Program-made: the position numbers and the translations under genes | The notes under the pieces: model-generated | Told to the model about the DNA's origin: nothing | Seen by the model: only the letters and a program-made list of their open reading frames with translations | The model's database searches: none | In this document: positions 8,539-17,752 of the stretch, in pieces | How the letters are laid out: each line of letters begins with the position of its first letter | Numbering within the stretch: position 1 is the first letter of the stretch | Assembly (NCBI RefSeq): GCF_021864465.1 | Contig: NZ_JAKKUV010000003.1 | Location: 1-64,000, forward strand | Length of the DNA: 64,000 nucleotides | DNA from: Hyphobacterium sp. SN044 | GTDB taxonomy: Bacteria; Pseudomonadota; Alphaproteobacteria; Caulobacterales; Maricaulaceae | Direction: 5' to 3'

Positions 8539-10197
8539 ATGATTCGCAATCGTTCGGTGCTTGCCGCTCTGGCCCTCGGGGCCTCCGCATTCGCTCTTGC
8601 TGCCTGCGGTGGCGGCGGTGGTGAAGTCGATTCCGATACTGTTGTCATTCACCGGGGCAATTCCGGCGAACCGCTGACGCTCGATCCGCACAAGGCGAGT
8701 GGTACGTGGGAGAACAACATCATCGGCGACATGTTCATCGGCCTGACGACCGAGGACATCAACGCGGAACCCATTCCGGGCATGGCGGAAAGCTGGGACA
8801 TCAGCGAAGACGGTCTGACCTGGACTTTCCATCTGCGCGACGCGCAATGGTCGGACGGCGAGCCGGTGACGGCAGGCGATTTCGAATTCGCCTTCCAGCG
8901 GATCCTGAACCCGGAAACGCTGTCGCAATACGCGTCGCTGCTCTACCCGATCGTGAACGCCCAGGAAGTGAACACGGGCGCGCTGCCGCCGTCGGAAGTT
9001 GGCGTGCGCGCGATAGACGACCGCACTCTGGAAATCCGCCTGAACTATCCGGCCCCGTATCTTCCGGGTCTCCTGACCCACTATACGACCTTCCCCGTGC
9101 CGCGGCACGTGGTCGAGGAGTATGGCGATCAGTGGATCCAGCCGCGCAATATCGTGGTCAACGGGCCGTACCGCCTCGTCGAGTGGGCAACGAACAACTT
9201 CGTGCACCTCGAGCGCAACGAGACCTTCTACGGCAATGACGACGTCTGCATCGACGAAGTCTTCTACTATCCGACGATCGACAGCTCGGCCGCCGTGCGC
9301 CGCGTCCTGAACAACGAGCTCGACCTGAACAACGAATTCCCGGGTCAGCACATCGACCGCCTGCGCCAGGAAGCGCCGGAATTTGTTCGCGTCGCCCCGT
9401 ATATGGGCACCGTCTATTACGCGCTGAACCTCGAAGACCCGACTTTCCAGGATGCCCGCGTGCGTAACGCGCTCGGCATGTCGATCGACCGCGATTTCCT
9501 CGCCGAGGAAATCTACCGCGCCGGTCAGCAGCCGGCCTATTCGCTGGTTCCGCCGGGGGTCGCGAACTACACGAACGATGCCCGCGTGAGCTGGGCCGAC
9601 GAGCCGATCGAGGCGCGCCGCGAACGCGCCCGCGAATTGCTGATGGAGGCCGGCTTCGGCCCCGACAATCCGCTGGAGTTCGAATACACTTACCGTTCCT
9701 CCGCCGATAACCCGCGCATCGCGCCGGTCGTGCAACAGGACTGGGAGAGCATCGCGGACTGGGTGAATGTCTCGATCACGCAGATCGAACTGCAGATCCA
9801 CTACGAAAATCTCCGCGCCGCTGACTTCCAGGTCGGTGACGGCGGCTGGATCGCGGACTTCAACGACGCGTACAGCTTCCTTTATCTGGGCGAGACCAAC
9901 TCGATCCCGATGAATTATTCGCGCTACCGCAACCCGGCCTATGACGAATTGGTCGCGCGCGGCAACCGCGAACAGGATATGGAAGTCCGCGCCGGAATCC
10001 TGGCGGAAGCCGAGCAGATGCTGCTCGACGACATGCCGCTGATCCCGATCGTGTTCTACGTCAACAAGGCGCTGGTGAACCCGAACGTGACCGGCTGGAC
10101 GGACAATATCCTGCGTATCAACCGGACGCGCTGGCTGTGCTTCGCCGACGTCAATTCCGACGTCGAGCCGGCCGGCACCGAAGACGCCGCGGAATAA
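8539..10197 (+). CDS. Peptide ABC transporter substrate-binding lipoprotein (OppA/SBP_bac_5)
   Basis: 552 residues starting at ATG 8539 behind AGGGGAGAT; an upstream in-frame ATG at 8449 would place 30 non-signal residues ahead of the lipoprotein signal. The signal ends in a lipobox (FALAAC-GGGG), so the mature protein is lipid-anchored. Family 5 binding-protein features include GEPLTLDPHKASGTWENNIIG, LTWTFHLRDAQWSDGEPVTAGDFEFAFQR and MSIDRDFLAEEIY. It most likely delivers oligopeptides to the DppBC-like permeases at 4884-6718, from which two paralogous genes on the other strand separate it. Confidence 0.94.
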   Translation: MIRNRSVLAALALGASAFALAACGGGGGEVDSDTVVIHRGNSGEPLTLDPHKASGTWENNIIGDMFIGLTTEDINAEPIPGMAESWDISEDGLTWTFHLRDAQWSDGEPVTAGDFEFAFQRILNPETLSQYASLLYPIVNAQEVNTGALPPSEVGVRAIDDRTLEIRLNYPAPYLPGLLTHYTTFPVPRHVVEEYGDQWIQPRNIVVNGPYRLVEWATNNFVHLERNETFYGNDDVCIDEVFYYPTIDSSAAVRRVLNNELDLNNEFPGQHIDRLRQEAPEFVRVAPYMGTVYYALNLEDPTFQDARVRNALGMSIDRDFLAEEIYRAGQQPAYSLVPPGVANYTNDARVSWADEPIEARRERARELLMEAGFGPDNPLEFEYTYRSSADNPRIAPVVQQDWESIADWVNVSITQIELQIHYENLRAADFQVGDGGWIADFNDAYSFLYLGETNSIPMNYSRYRNPAYDELVARGNREQDMEVRAGILAEAEQMLLDDMPLIPIVFYVNKALVNPNVTGWTDNILRINRTRWLCFADVNSDVEPAGTEDAAE

Positions 10198-10220
10198 TCC
10201 GCCGCACGCTTCCCTTGTTC

Positions 10221-10261
10221 CTTCCCCCCGACCGGCGGTAGATTCCGCGGCCGGGGGGAAG
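10221..10261 (+). promoter_or_regulatory. Perfect inverted repeat burying the ribosome binding site of the next gene
   Basis: CTTCCCCCCG (10221-10230) pairs perfectly with CGGGGGGAAG (10252-10261); inner CCGGCGG and CCGCGG segments extend the stem. The right arm is the only purine-rich ribosome binding site for the ATG at 10266. The hairpin could hide the site, or end oppA transcripts, though it has no T-tract. Confidence 0.5.
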
Positions 10262-10265
10262 TTTC

Positions 10266-11444
10266 ATGTCAGGTTCGGATCTTATCGATAACGCGGTCAC
10301 CGACGCGGTTGCCGCCGACGCCATCTTTTCCGGAAATGAACGCCGCAAGTCGGCCTTTCCGTCCGCCGGCGATGAGGGGCATTGCTCGAATTGCGGTACG
10401 GCCCTCAAGGGTCCGATCTGTCACAGTTGCGGGCAGGACGCCGATACCTTTCACCGGCCGGTGTGGTCGCTCGTGCTGGAAGTCCTCGACGGCTTCTTCT
10501 CGTTCGACGGCCGGTTCTGGCGCACCATCCCGGCCCTGATGTTCCGGCCGGGCCGGATCACGCGCCATTATCTGAGCGGCGTGCGCGCGCGTTACGTCCA
10601 GCCCTTCCGCCTCTTCATCGTGGCGAGCCTGGCCTTCTTCCTGGTGTTCTCGATCGACAGCACCATGTTCGACGGTTCGAATTCCGATGGCGAGCAGCTG
10701 GCCGAAGCCGAACGCGCACTGGCGCAGGCCGAAGAAGACAATCCCGAGATCGCTGCGCAACTTGCGCAACTCCGCGAACAGGTGGGCGAAGCCGAGGAGG
10801 CTCAGCGCGATATCGAGGCGGATCCGCTTGTTCAGCGCGCGCAGGAACAGCAGCGCCGCGACGAGATGGAACGGGCGATACGCGAAGCGCTTCTGCCTGA
10901 GGACTATCCCGATGCCGTGCAAGACGACACGGGCGTGCCCGTCTCTCGCGAACTGGCGGACGGGACGACATTGACCGTCGAGGCTGATGGGGCAGACTGG
11001 CTGCCTTATTCAGCGCGTTCTTACCTGGCCGACCGTCTGGGCCATGCGATCCAGGACCCTGACAGCTGGTGGCGGGCCGTTCAGGAATGGACGCCCAGGC
11101 TGATCTTCGTGCTGTTGCCGATCTATGCCCTGTTGCTGGCGCTCATGCATTTCTGGAGGCGGGGTATTTTCCTGTACGACCATCTGGTCGTTTCCCTTCA
11201 CTTCCATTCCTTCCTGTTTTTCCTGATGACCGCACTCATCCTCGCCAGCCCGCTGATCGGGGGATGGGGCGTGCTGGTCTTCATGCTGTGGAGCAATTTC
11301 TACCTCTACCGGCTCCACAGGCGCGTTTATCTGAACGGCCGTTTCAAGTCGCTCGTCCGCGTGGTCCTGCTCGATCTGATCTACCTGATCGTGCTGACTG
11401 TCGCATTTCTGCTGCTCTTGGCCGTGGGACTGTTCCTTGCCTGA
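10266..11444 (+). CDS. DUF3667-type membrane protein with zinc ribbon
   Basis: 392 residues. A zinc-ribbon near the N-terminus (Cys40, Cys43, Cys52, Cys55 in CSNCGTALKG...CHSCGQ) is followed by the DUF3667 hallmark: FHRPVWSLVLEVLDGFFSFD, then RTIPALMFRPGRITRHYLSG and RYVQPFRLFIVASLAFFLVFS. A Glu/Ala-rich coiled-coil stretch (about residues 140-210) interrupts the TM helices. Four more hydrophobic segments form the C-terminal 130 residues. The family's function is unknown. It converges on sppA with a 3-base gap. The ribosome binding site lies in the hairpin just upstream. Confidence 0.8.
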   Translation: MSGSDLIDNAVTDAVAADAIFSGNERRKSAFPSAGDEGHCSNCGTALKGPICHSCGQDADTFHRPVWSLVLEVLDGFFSFDGRFWRTIPALMFRPGRITRHYLSGVRARYVQPFRLFIVASLAFFLVFSIDSTMFDGSNSDGEQLAEAERALAQAEEDNPEIAAQLAQLREQVGEAEEAQRDIEADPLVQRAQEQQRRDEMERAIREALLPEDYPDAVQDDTGVPVSRELADGTTLTVEADGADWLPYSARSYLADRLGHAIQDPDSWWRAVQEWTPRLIFVLLPIYALLLALMHFWRRGIFLYDHLVVSLHFHSFLFFLMTALILASPLIGGWGVLVFMLWSNFYLYRLHRRVYLNGRFKSLVRVVLLDLIYLIVLTVAFLLLLAVGLFLA

Positions 11445-11447
11445 CGG

Positions 11448-13226
11448 CTAGTTCGGCTGCTGGGCCGGCGTGCGCAGCTCATTGCCCCGGCCGGACATGC
11501 CGCGGGCCTCGAGGGCAGCACGCACTTCCGGCAACTCCATGAGGGCGTTGAGTTGGGCCAGCGTTTCGGCGGACTCTGCCGTGACGCCGAACATCGCCTG
11601 GAAGGCTTCGAACGGTGTCGGGCGGGCCGGGTAGCGTCGCAGATTGACCCGAGCGCCAGCCTCGATGTCGGCCAGCGAGCGGGCAGCCGCAACAGCTTCG
11701 CGCATGCCGCCGATCTCGTCGACCAGGCCCAGTTCGAGCGCCTGCGCGCCGGTCCAGACGCGGCCGCGAGCGATCTCGAGCACGCGTTCGATCGGGATGA
11801 CACGGCCTTCGGACACCCGCTCGGTGAAGTCGGCATAGATATCGCCGAGCATGGATTCGAGTTCGGCGCGCTGGGCGTCGGTCCAGTCGGTCTGGCCGGA
11901 ATAGGCGTCGGTGAATTCACCACCGACCGAGATCGGTTCGATGTTGACACCGACCAGGCCGAGCGTGTCGTGCAGATTGATCTTGCCGCCATAGACACCG
12001 ATCGAGCCGGTGATCGTGGTGGCGTTGGAGACGATGTAGTCGGCCGGCGCAGCGATGTAGTAGCCGCCGGACGCGGCCGCCCCGCCCATCGATACGACGA
12101 CCGGCTTGCCCGCTTCGCGGGCGCGGCGCACAGCGTCCCACACCTGGTCGGAGGCAATCGACGAGCCGCCGGGTGAGTCGATACGCAGGACGATGGCCCG
12201 GACATTCGGGTCTCGCGCGGCGTTGAGGATGGATTCCGACATCAGATCGCTGCCGATCATCTCGTCACCGCCAAACAGGCCCGGCAGGGCGTTGCCCGTG
12301 ACGATCGCGCCCTGACCCTCGATCAGTGCGATGACCGGTCCGCTCTGATGCATCAGGGCCGAGTCGGCGTAGTCGTAAATGTCGGTCAGCTGGCGGGCAC
12401 CGGCGCGGTCGAGTGCCGCCTGGCGCGCATCAACGACCTGGCCGAGCTGGTCGACGAGGCCCGCCTCCAGCGCCTGTTCGGCGGAATAGGGAGCATCCTC
12501 GATCAGGGTGCGCATCGCTTCGGGCGTCTGGCCGCGATCGGCCGCGGCGGTCTCGATGATGGTGTCGAAGATGCCGTTGAAATAGCCGAGCGTGGCTTCC
12601 CGGTGTTCATCGGTGAAGCCGGATTCGGTGTAGCTGTTCGGCGCGTTCTTGTAGTCCTCGAACTGGATGAATTCGGCGCGGCCCTCGAACCGTTCGAGGA
12701 GGCCGCCGAAGAAGGGCACTTCGCCGTAAAGGCCGGAGGCGGAGAAAGTCGCGGTATCCTGCAGCCAGATCTCGTCGGCACCGGAAACAGCGAAGTAGTT
12801 GGTCGCCGACGTCCCTTCGAAACCCTGTGCATGGACGATCACGAAACGGCCCGACGCGCGGAAGGCGGCGATGGCGCGGTGGATCTCCTCGGCCTGAGCC
12901 GGGGGCAGGCCGTATTCGTTTGCGCGGATGAACAGGCCGGACACGCGCGAATCGCCCTCGGCGCGTTCAAGCGCCCGGACGAGATCGACGGTCGACAGCG
13001 GGTCGGCGAAGGCGAAGGGCGAACGGCTTGGCTGGTCGCTGCGCGCCTCGCGCAAGTCGAGGGACAGGACCACGTTGGCCGACGGGATCACCGGGGCGGG
13101 GTCGGACGACTGTGCCGCGGAGGCGATCAGCCCCACGATGAGGAAGACGCCCAACACCATCGTGATCACGGATCCGACGATGACGCCGAAGATCGATCCG
13201 AAGAAGGTGACCCAGAACTGTTTCAT
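11448..13226 (-). CDS. sppA: Signal peptide peptidase SppA, 67K type
   Basis: A membrane-bound serine protease of 592 residues that cleaves remnant signal peptides. There is one N-terminal TM helix (residues 8-36), then two tandem ClpP-fold domains as in the long SppA form. The catalytic dyad is visible: Lys193 in [16 protein letters not shown] in the first half, and Ser386 in [15 protein letters not shown] in the second, followed by [14 protein letters not shown]. Length and order match E. coli SppA. It is transcribed leftwards from a region next to the tRNA-Pro gene. Confidence 0.95.
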   Translation of the reverse strand: MKQFWVTFFGSIFGVIVGSVITMVLGVFLIVGLIASAAQSSDPAPVIPSANVVLSLDLREARSDQPSRSPFAFADPLSTVDLVRALERAEGDSRVSGLFIRANEYGLPPAQAEEIHRAIAAFRASGRFVIVHAQGFEGTSATNYFAVSGADEIWLQDTATFSASGLYGEVPFFGGLLERFEGRAEFIQFEDYKNAPNSYTESGFTDEHREATLGYFNGIFDTIIETAAADRGQTPEAMRTLIEDAPYSAEQALEAGLVDQLGQVVDARQAALDRAGARQLTDIYDYADSALMHQSGPVIALIEGQGAIVTGNALPGLFGGDEMIGSDLMSESILNAARDPNVRAIVLRIDSPGGSSIASDQVWDAVRRAREAGKPVVVSMGGAAASGGYYIAAPADYIVSNATTITGSIGVYGGKINLHDTLGLVGVNIEPISVGGEFTDAYSGQTDWTDAQRAELESMLGDIYADFTERVSEGRVIPIERVLEIARGRVWTGAQALELGLVDEIGGMREAVAAARSLADIEAGARVNLRRYPARPTPFEAFQAMFGVTAESAETLAQLNALMELPEVRAALEARGMSGRGNELRTPAQQPN

Positions 13227-13369
13227 GACCCGCTACCACTCGCCGTTTCCGTTTGAACTGGAATCTATAGAGGTGGTGCATGGCACGGTCGAGGGGACGC
13301 GCATGTCAGGAGTCCCGGGCGAGCCGGATTCGCGCGACAGCGGACGTTTTCTGAGGGGGCGGGAAAGAA

Positions 13370-13446
13370 TGGTCGGAGTAGCAAGATTCGAACTTGCGAC
13401 CCCCGCCTCCCGAAGACGGTGCTCTACCAGGCTGAGCTATACTCCG
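13370..13446 (-). tRNA. tRNA-Pro (anticodon CGG)
   Basis: On the minus strand the acceptor stem CGGAGTA pairs with TACTCCG. The D arm is GCTC...GAGC, the anticodon stem CCGTC/GGCGG encloses the loop TTCGGGA (anticodon CGG), and the T arm is GCAAG-TTCGAAT-CTTGC. Discriminator A and an encoded CCA follow, for 77 nt in all. Confidence 0.95.
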
Positions 13447-13569
13447 AACCGAGGCCGCGGCTTATAGCGGCAGATTCAGGGGTGTGCAACGCATACCGCG
13501 CAGCCCCGTTGCATCCATCGCAGCTTGCCGCTATCTACCCCGCTCACGCGGTCCGGACGGACCACGGAT

Positions 13570-13644
13570 TGGGGCGTCGCCAAGCGGTAAGGCAGCGGTT
13601 TTTGGTACCGCCATTCCCAGGTTCGAATCCTGGCGCCCCAGCCA
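13570..13644 (+). tRNA. tRNA-Gln (anticodon TTG)
   Basis: Acceptor TGGGGCG/CGCCCCA, D arm GCC...GGC, anticodon stem GCGGT/ACCGC around TTTTGGT (anticodon TTG), T arm CCAGG-TTCGAAT-CCTGG, discriminator G, encoded CCA. It is transcribed divergently from tRNA-Pro, with 123 bases between them. Confidence 0.96.
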
Positions 13645-14166
13645 CCCTTCCTGAAAATCCGATGCGTTCATCCGGGCGATTTCTACCGCCCGGAACAGCG
13701 TTTGCACGACCACACGCAAATTTGATCTCGCATTCTTCATAGAAATGTAATATCATAACGGAACTTGCGGATTGGCTGCAGCGTTTCGCCCACGGGGCGA
13801 GCATCATCGCGTGTCTCGCCCGCCAAAGGAGAAAGTCGTCCCGGAATCGATGTCCATCGCAGCAGGATATGGGAAGGGTGTATTGATCGGCGCGCAACAG
13901 GACGCTAGCGTGACCGGCGGTGAATGGCGCGAAGCGTCTTGGACGATACGTCGGCGGATCAACCGCCGCAGGGGAAGGGGTTCACAGCACTGTCTCCAAC
14001 GTCGTTTAGGGATTCGCGTAACCGGAAGTGTTTTCCGGATTCAGGACCGCTGTTTCAGTGGTCATCTAACTGGGGCTTTTTCCGGCGGTTGGCGCCGGTT
14101 TGACAACCGAGGGGAAATTCCAGGGCGGAGGCTGCATGCCCCGTCCGGATCATTGTGAGGCGAGAC
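13645..14166. other. 520-base interval without a convincing gene
   Basis: Frames here (13772-14158 rightward, 13544-13897 leftward) have no ribosome binding site or family features, and the second runs through tRNA-Gln. What is visible is a series of short hairpins: TCCGGGCG/CGCCCGGA at 13671-13694, a likely tRNA-Gln 3' structure; CGGCGG/CCGCCG at 13952-13968; CCGGAA/TTCCGG at 14022-14038; CCGGCG/CGCCGG at 14082-14098. A TTGACA at 14100 could be a -35 box for the DUF3450 operon, without a clear -10. The interval could be a long leader or hold a small RNA. Confidence 0.45.
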
Positions 14167-14940
14167 ATGGCGAAGATGAGGTATTGGCTCAGCGCGTCCG
14201 TTGCGGCGGCTCTCTTGACCGGAGTGGCCGGCGGCGCAGCTCAGGCCCAGATCAACGATGTGATCCGTACCGCTCAGCAGGCGACGCAAGACGCGGCGGC
14301 GGCTCAGCGGCAGATCGACGACCTGGACGATGCGGCAACCGATGACGAGCTGCAGTTCCGCGCGCTCCAGCAGCAGATCGAATCGCAGCGGCTCTATATC
14401 GAGCAGCAGCGGGTCTTCCTGCAGGCGCAACAAAACGAAATCGCGTCGCTCGAGCAGCAGATCGGCCGCGTCGACAATGTCGGCGTCGAAATCCTGCCGA
14501 TGATGCGCGACATGGTTCAGAACCTCGAAAACTTCGTGAACCTGGACCTGCCGTTCAACGTCGAGAACCGTCAGGAGCGCATCGCGAACCTGTACGAAGA
14601 CCTCGACAACCCGGAAATTTCCGCGGCCGAGCGCTATCGTCTGATCCTGAACGCCTACGACATCGAGGCGTCCTATGGCCGCCAGATCGACTCTTATGAA
14701 GAGACGATCGACATCGACGGCGTCCCGACGAACGTCACCACGCTCCGCATCGGCCGTGTCGCCCTGATCCGCGACATGCCGAACGGCGACCTGATGGCGA
14801 GAACCCAGTACAATAGTGACTGGGAGCGCGTGACGGGCGCGAGCGACGCCGCTGTGACCAGCGCATTCCGTATCGCGCAGGAAGTCACCACGCCTGACCT
14901 CTTCACCGCGCCGATTCCGGGCTCGGAAGACGCTCAGTAG
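14167..14940 (+). CDS. DUF3450 periplasmic protein of the TonB/TtpC system
   Basis: 257 residues from ATG 14167 (GTGAGGCGAG upstream), with a Sec signal peptide ending AAQAQ. Residues 25-105 are a long Gln-rich coiled coil (AAQRQIDDL...QQQIESQRLYIEQQRVFLQAQQ). The DUF3450 core follows: VEILPMMRDMVQNLENFVNLDLPF, ERIANLYEDLDNPEISAAERYRLIL, then IDGVPTNVTTLRIGRVALI. In Vibrio-type TonB2 operons a DUF3450 gene sits beside ttpC/exbB/exbD/tonB, as here. It probably assists energy transfer in the periplasm. First gene of the operon 14167-19972. Confidence 0.9.
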   Translation: MAKMRYWLSASVAAALLTGVAGGAAQAQINDVIRTAQQATQDAAAAQRQIDDLDDAATDDELQFRALQQQIESQRLYIEQQRVFLQAQQNEIASLEQQIGRVDNVGVEILPMMRDMVQNLENFVNLDLPFNVENRQERIANLYEDLDNPEISAAERYRLILNAYDIEASYGRQIDSYEETIDIDGVPTNVTTLRIGRVALIRDMPNGDLMARTQYNSDWERVTGASDAAVTSAFRIAQEVTTPDLFTAPIPGSEDAQ

Positions 14941-14965
14941 GCCTCGAGAGACGGAGATTCACGCG

Positions 14966-16348
14966 ATGAACAAGTCCTTCAAGATTTTCGCTGCCGCCCT
15001 CTCGATGGGTGCAGCGCTCGCCGGAAGCGCCATGGCTCAGACCGAGCCGGCTTCCTCCATCAGCGAACTGCTCAACCGCGTCCGTTCGGACTCGCGGGAA
15101 ATGAGCGCAGAAAACCAGCGCCGCCTGCAGGAATTCCGCGAAGCCCGCGGCCAGCAGTCGGCTCTCCTTGCCCAGGCCCGCTCGCAGCTGAGCGCGCTGG
15201 AAGGCCAGGCTGCCGGCATCCGTGCGCAGTACGACGAAAACGAAGCCCGCATCGACGAACTGGGTGGCCAGCTTCGTGAAGCGCAGGGTGAATTCGGCGA
15301 ACTGTTCGGTGCGGCCCGCCAGACGGCCGGCGAATTCGCATCGATCATCGACGCCTCGATCATTTCCGCGCAGGTGCCGAACCGTACCGCAACGCTGGTC
15401 GAACTGTCCGAAAGCCGTGCGCTTCCGGGCACCGAGCAGCTGAGCCAGATCCACCGCCGCATGACCGAAGAGATGATCCTGCAAGGTCAGGTCGTCACCT
15501 TCGATCGCGTGGTCAATGGTCTGGGCAGCGGTCAGCCGGTTTCCGTGACCCGCGTCGGTCCGTTCATCGCCTGGGCGAATGACGGCGGCGTGACCTTCGT
15601 CCAGTGGAACGAAGGCGAGAACGGCAATTACGACCTGTCGCCGCTGGAGCGTCAGCCCCCGGCCGACATCGTCAACGCGGCAAGCCGCGTCACGAATGCG
15701 ACGTCCGATGAAATCGTGATGGGTCCGGTTGACCCGTCCCGCGGCGGCCTGCTGGCCATCTACCGCGACGTGCCGAACCTGCAGGAGCGTATCGCCCAGG
15801 GCCGGACCGTCGGTTACATCATCCTCGGCCTGCTCGCGATCTCGGTCGCCTTCGGCCTGCTGCGCCTGGTCCAGCTGATGCTGGAATCGGCGGCGGTCGC
15901 TGCGCAAAAGCGCCGTTCGACCCCGTCCCGCGGTAATTCGCTGGGCCGTGTCATGGGCGTGTACGAGGAGTACAAGGACCGCGACATCGAAACGATCGAG
16001 CTGAAGCTCGACGAAGCCATCCTGCGGGAGACGCCGAAGCTCGAATTCGGTCTGAACTTCCTCAAGCTGGCGGCTGGTATCGCGCCGCTGCTCGGCCTGC
16101 TGGGTACCGTTACGGGCATGATCCGTACCTTCACCCAGATCACCCTGTTCGGTACCGGCGATCCGAAGATCATGGCCGGCGGTATCTCGGAAGCCCTCGT
16201 GACCACGGTGCTCGGTCTCGTGTCGGCCATCCCGCTCCTCTTCATCCACAGCTTCGCTGCCAGCTTCGCTCGCGGTGTCCAGCAGGTGCTTGAAGAACAG
16301 GCTGCCGGCATGGTTGCGCGTTCCGCCGAAGAACGTCGTCCGTCCTAA
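14966..16348 (+). CDS. TtpC-like MotA/TolQ/ExbB proton channel protein
   Basis: 460 residues. A signal-like N-terminus (ending SAMAQ) precedes a periplasmic coiled-coil domain (residues 25-105) and a beta-rich domain up to about residue 270. The C-terminal third is an ExbB/TolQ channel: TM at 285-305 (GYIILGLLAISVAFGLLRL), the APLLGLLGTVTGMIRTF motif near 372, and GISEALVTTVLGLVSAIPLLF. This fusion of a periplasmic domain with an ExbB domain is the TtpC form found with DUF3450. It would act with the separate ExbB encoded next to it. Confidence 0.92.
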   Translation: MNKSFKIFAAALSMGAALAGSAMAQTEPASSISELLNRVRSDSREMSAENQRRLQEFREARGQQSALLAQARSQLSALEGQAAGIRAQYDENEARIDELGGQLREAQGEFGELFGAARQTAGEFASIIDASIISAQVPNRTATLVELSESRALPGTEQLSQIHRRMTEEMILQGQVVTFDRVVNGLGSGQPVSVTRVGPFIAWANDGGVTFVQWNEGENGNYDLSPLERQPPADIVNAASRVTNATSDEIVMGPVDPSRGGLLAIYRDVPNLQERIAQGRTVGYIILGLLAISVAFGLLRLVQLMLESAAVAAQKRRSTPSRGNSLGRVMGVYEEYKDRDIETIELKLDEAILRETPKLEFGLNFLKLAAGIAPLLGLLGTVTGMIRTFTQITLFGTGDPKIMAGGISEALVTTVLGLVSAIPLLFIHSFAASFARGVQQVLEEQAAGMVARSAEERRPS

Positions 16349-16372
16349 GGGGCTACTGAAGGAGGCACGCAC

Positions 16373-16891
16373 ATGGATGCGGCTATCACAGGCCTTCAGG
16401 AGTTTCTCGAGCGGGGAGGCCCCGTGCTCGTGGTGATCATGATCGCTACGTTTGTCATGTGGGCCTTCATCCTCGAACGGCTGGTGTATTTCGGTCTCGC
16501 CGAGAAGGGACATTCCAAGCGCGCCGTCCGCGAATGGTCGGCACGCGAGGATCACAAGTCCTGGCATGCTCACGCGATCCGCGACCAGCTGATCTCCGAG
16601 GTGAAACAACGCAATTACCAGAATGTCGAACTGATCAAGACTCTCGTCGCCATCGCCCCGCTGCTCGGGCTGCTGGGCACGGTGACGGGCATGGTCTCGG
16701 TGTTCGACACGATGGCCATCCTGGGATCGTCCGATGCCCGCGCCATGTCGGCCGGTGTGTCGCGTGCGACGATCCCGACCATGGCCGGCATGGTTGCTGC
16801 GCTCTCGGGACTTCTGTTCTCCAACCAGATCGAACGCATGGCGCAGCATCGTACCGCTGCGCTGGCCGACGATCTCGAACTGGGGCTGTAA
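16373..16891 (+). CDS. exbB: ExbB-family proton channel subunit
   Basis: 172 residues, the compact ExbB2 form with three TM helices: residues 16-36 (PVLVVIMIATFVMWAFIL), 95-118 in APLLGLLGTVTGMVSVFDTM, and 130-155 in GVSRATIPTMAGMVAALSG. With ExbD it forms the inner-membrane motor that uses the proton gradient to energise TonB. The ribosome binding site is GAAGGAGG. It is followed after four bases by exbD, so the genes are tightly coupled. Confidence 0.94.
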   Translation: MDAAITGLQEFLERGGPVLVVIMIATFVMWAFILERLVYFGLAEKGHSKRAVREWSAREDHKSWHAHAIRDQLISEVKQRNYQNVELIKTLVAIAPLLGLLGTVTGMVSVFDTMAILGSSDARAMSAGVSRATIPTMAGMVAALSGLLFSNQIERMAQHRTAALADDLELGL

Positions 16892-16895
16892 TCAG

Positions 16896-17306
16896 ATGAG
16901 ACGCAGAAAAAACAGGGCGAACGACCAGGCCGAGGTCAACATGACCCCGATGCTGGATATCGTTTTCATCCTGCTGATCTTCTTCATCGTGACGGCAACC
17001 TTCCTGCAGGAAGAGGGCCTGAACATGCAGCCGCCGCCGCAGTCGGAAGACACGCCGACGGATCCGGCACCGGTCATCCTGGTCGACGTGAACGACCAGG
17101 GCCGGGTGTTCGTGAACCAGCAGCAGACCGATCCGGAACGCGTGCTGGCCGCGGTCTCGCGTTTCCGCGCCGAGAACCCGCGCAGCGCCGTTCTGATCGC
17201 ACCGCAATACGAGGCCGATCACGGCATCGTGGTGCTGATCTGGGACGACATGCAGGCGAACGGTATCCCGGTTTCGGTCCAACCTGCTCAGCGTACGCAG
17301 CAGTGA
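16896..17306 (+). CDS. exbD: ExbD-family biopolymer transport protein
   Basis: 136 residues from ATG 16896. Basic N-terminus (MRRRKNRAND), then EVNMTPMLDIVFILLIFFIV: the single TM helix with the essential Asp of ExbD/TolR proteins, which carries protons. The periplasmic domain begins with a Pro/Gln-rich stretch (MQPPPQSEDTPTDPAP) and continues with the ExbD alpha/beta fold. A second exbD follows 32 bases later. The two may form a heteromeric ExbD dimer, as is inferred for other TtpC-type operons. Confidence 0.94.
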   Translation: MRRRKNRANDQAEVNMTPMLDIVFILLIFFIVTATFLQEEGLNMQPPPQSEDTPTDPAPVILVDVNDQGRVFVNQQQTDPERVLAAVSRFRAENPRSAVLIAPQYEADHGIVVLIWDDMQANGIPVSVQPAQRTQQ

Positions 17307-17338
17307 TGGGCGGCCGCGCGAAAGAAATGGAGTAAGTC

Positions 17339-17743
17339 ATGGCTCGCAGAGCTAGCCGTGTGAATACCGAAGAGGAAGAGATCGAGCTGAACATGACGCC
17401 GATGCTGGACGTCGTGTTCATCCTGCTGATCTTCTTCATCGTGACCTCGGTGTTCGTGAAGGAGCCCGGCGTGGACGTGACCCGTCCCGACGCGGCCACG
17501 ACCGAGCGCCAGCGCCCGTCGATCCTGATCGCCGTCACCGCGGCAGACGAGGTGTGGATCAACCGCCGCGTCTACGACATCAACGGCGTTCGGGGCGCGA
17601 TCGAGCAGCTGATCGAGGAAAACCCGCGTGCCGAGGCGATGATCCAGGGCGATGCGGGGGCCAGCAGCGGTCTTGTCTTCGAGGTCCAGGATATCCTCGG
17701 GGACATGGGCGTGCCCGTGAACATTTCGACGCGGAACAACTAG
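17339..17743 (+). CDS. exbD: ExbD-family biopolymer transport protein, second copy
   Basis: 134 residues, paralogous to the previous gene. It has the same TM signature (ELNMTPMLDVVFILLIFFIV with the proton-carrying Asp) behind an acidic NTEEEEI segment. The periplasmic domain includes VTAADEVWINRRVYDINGV and ENPRAEAMIQGDAGASSG. The ribosome binding site is ATGGAG before ATG 17339. The TonB gene begins nine bases after its stop. Confidence 0.94.
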   Translation: MARRASRVNTEEEEIELNMTPMLDVVFILLIFFIVTSVFVKEPGVDVTRPDAATTERQRPSILIAVTAADEVWINRRVYDINGVRGAIEQLIEENPRAEAMIQGDAGASSGLVFEVQDILGDMGVPVNISTRNN

Positions 17744-17752
17744 GAGGCCGTC

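Noticed and set aside
13370-13644. tRNA genes as integration sites
   Set aside because: No integrase gene, no repeated tRNA 3' end seen nearby, and the flanking genes look ordinary.
13544-13897. 117-codon leftward open frame
   Set aside because: It runs through the complete tRNA-Gln gene and has no ribosome binding site.
14903-16849. 648-codon leftward open frame
   Set aside because: Antisense to TtpC and ExbB; Arg/His/Gln-rich translation typical of a GC-skewed shadow frame.
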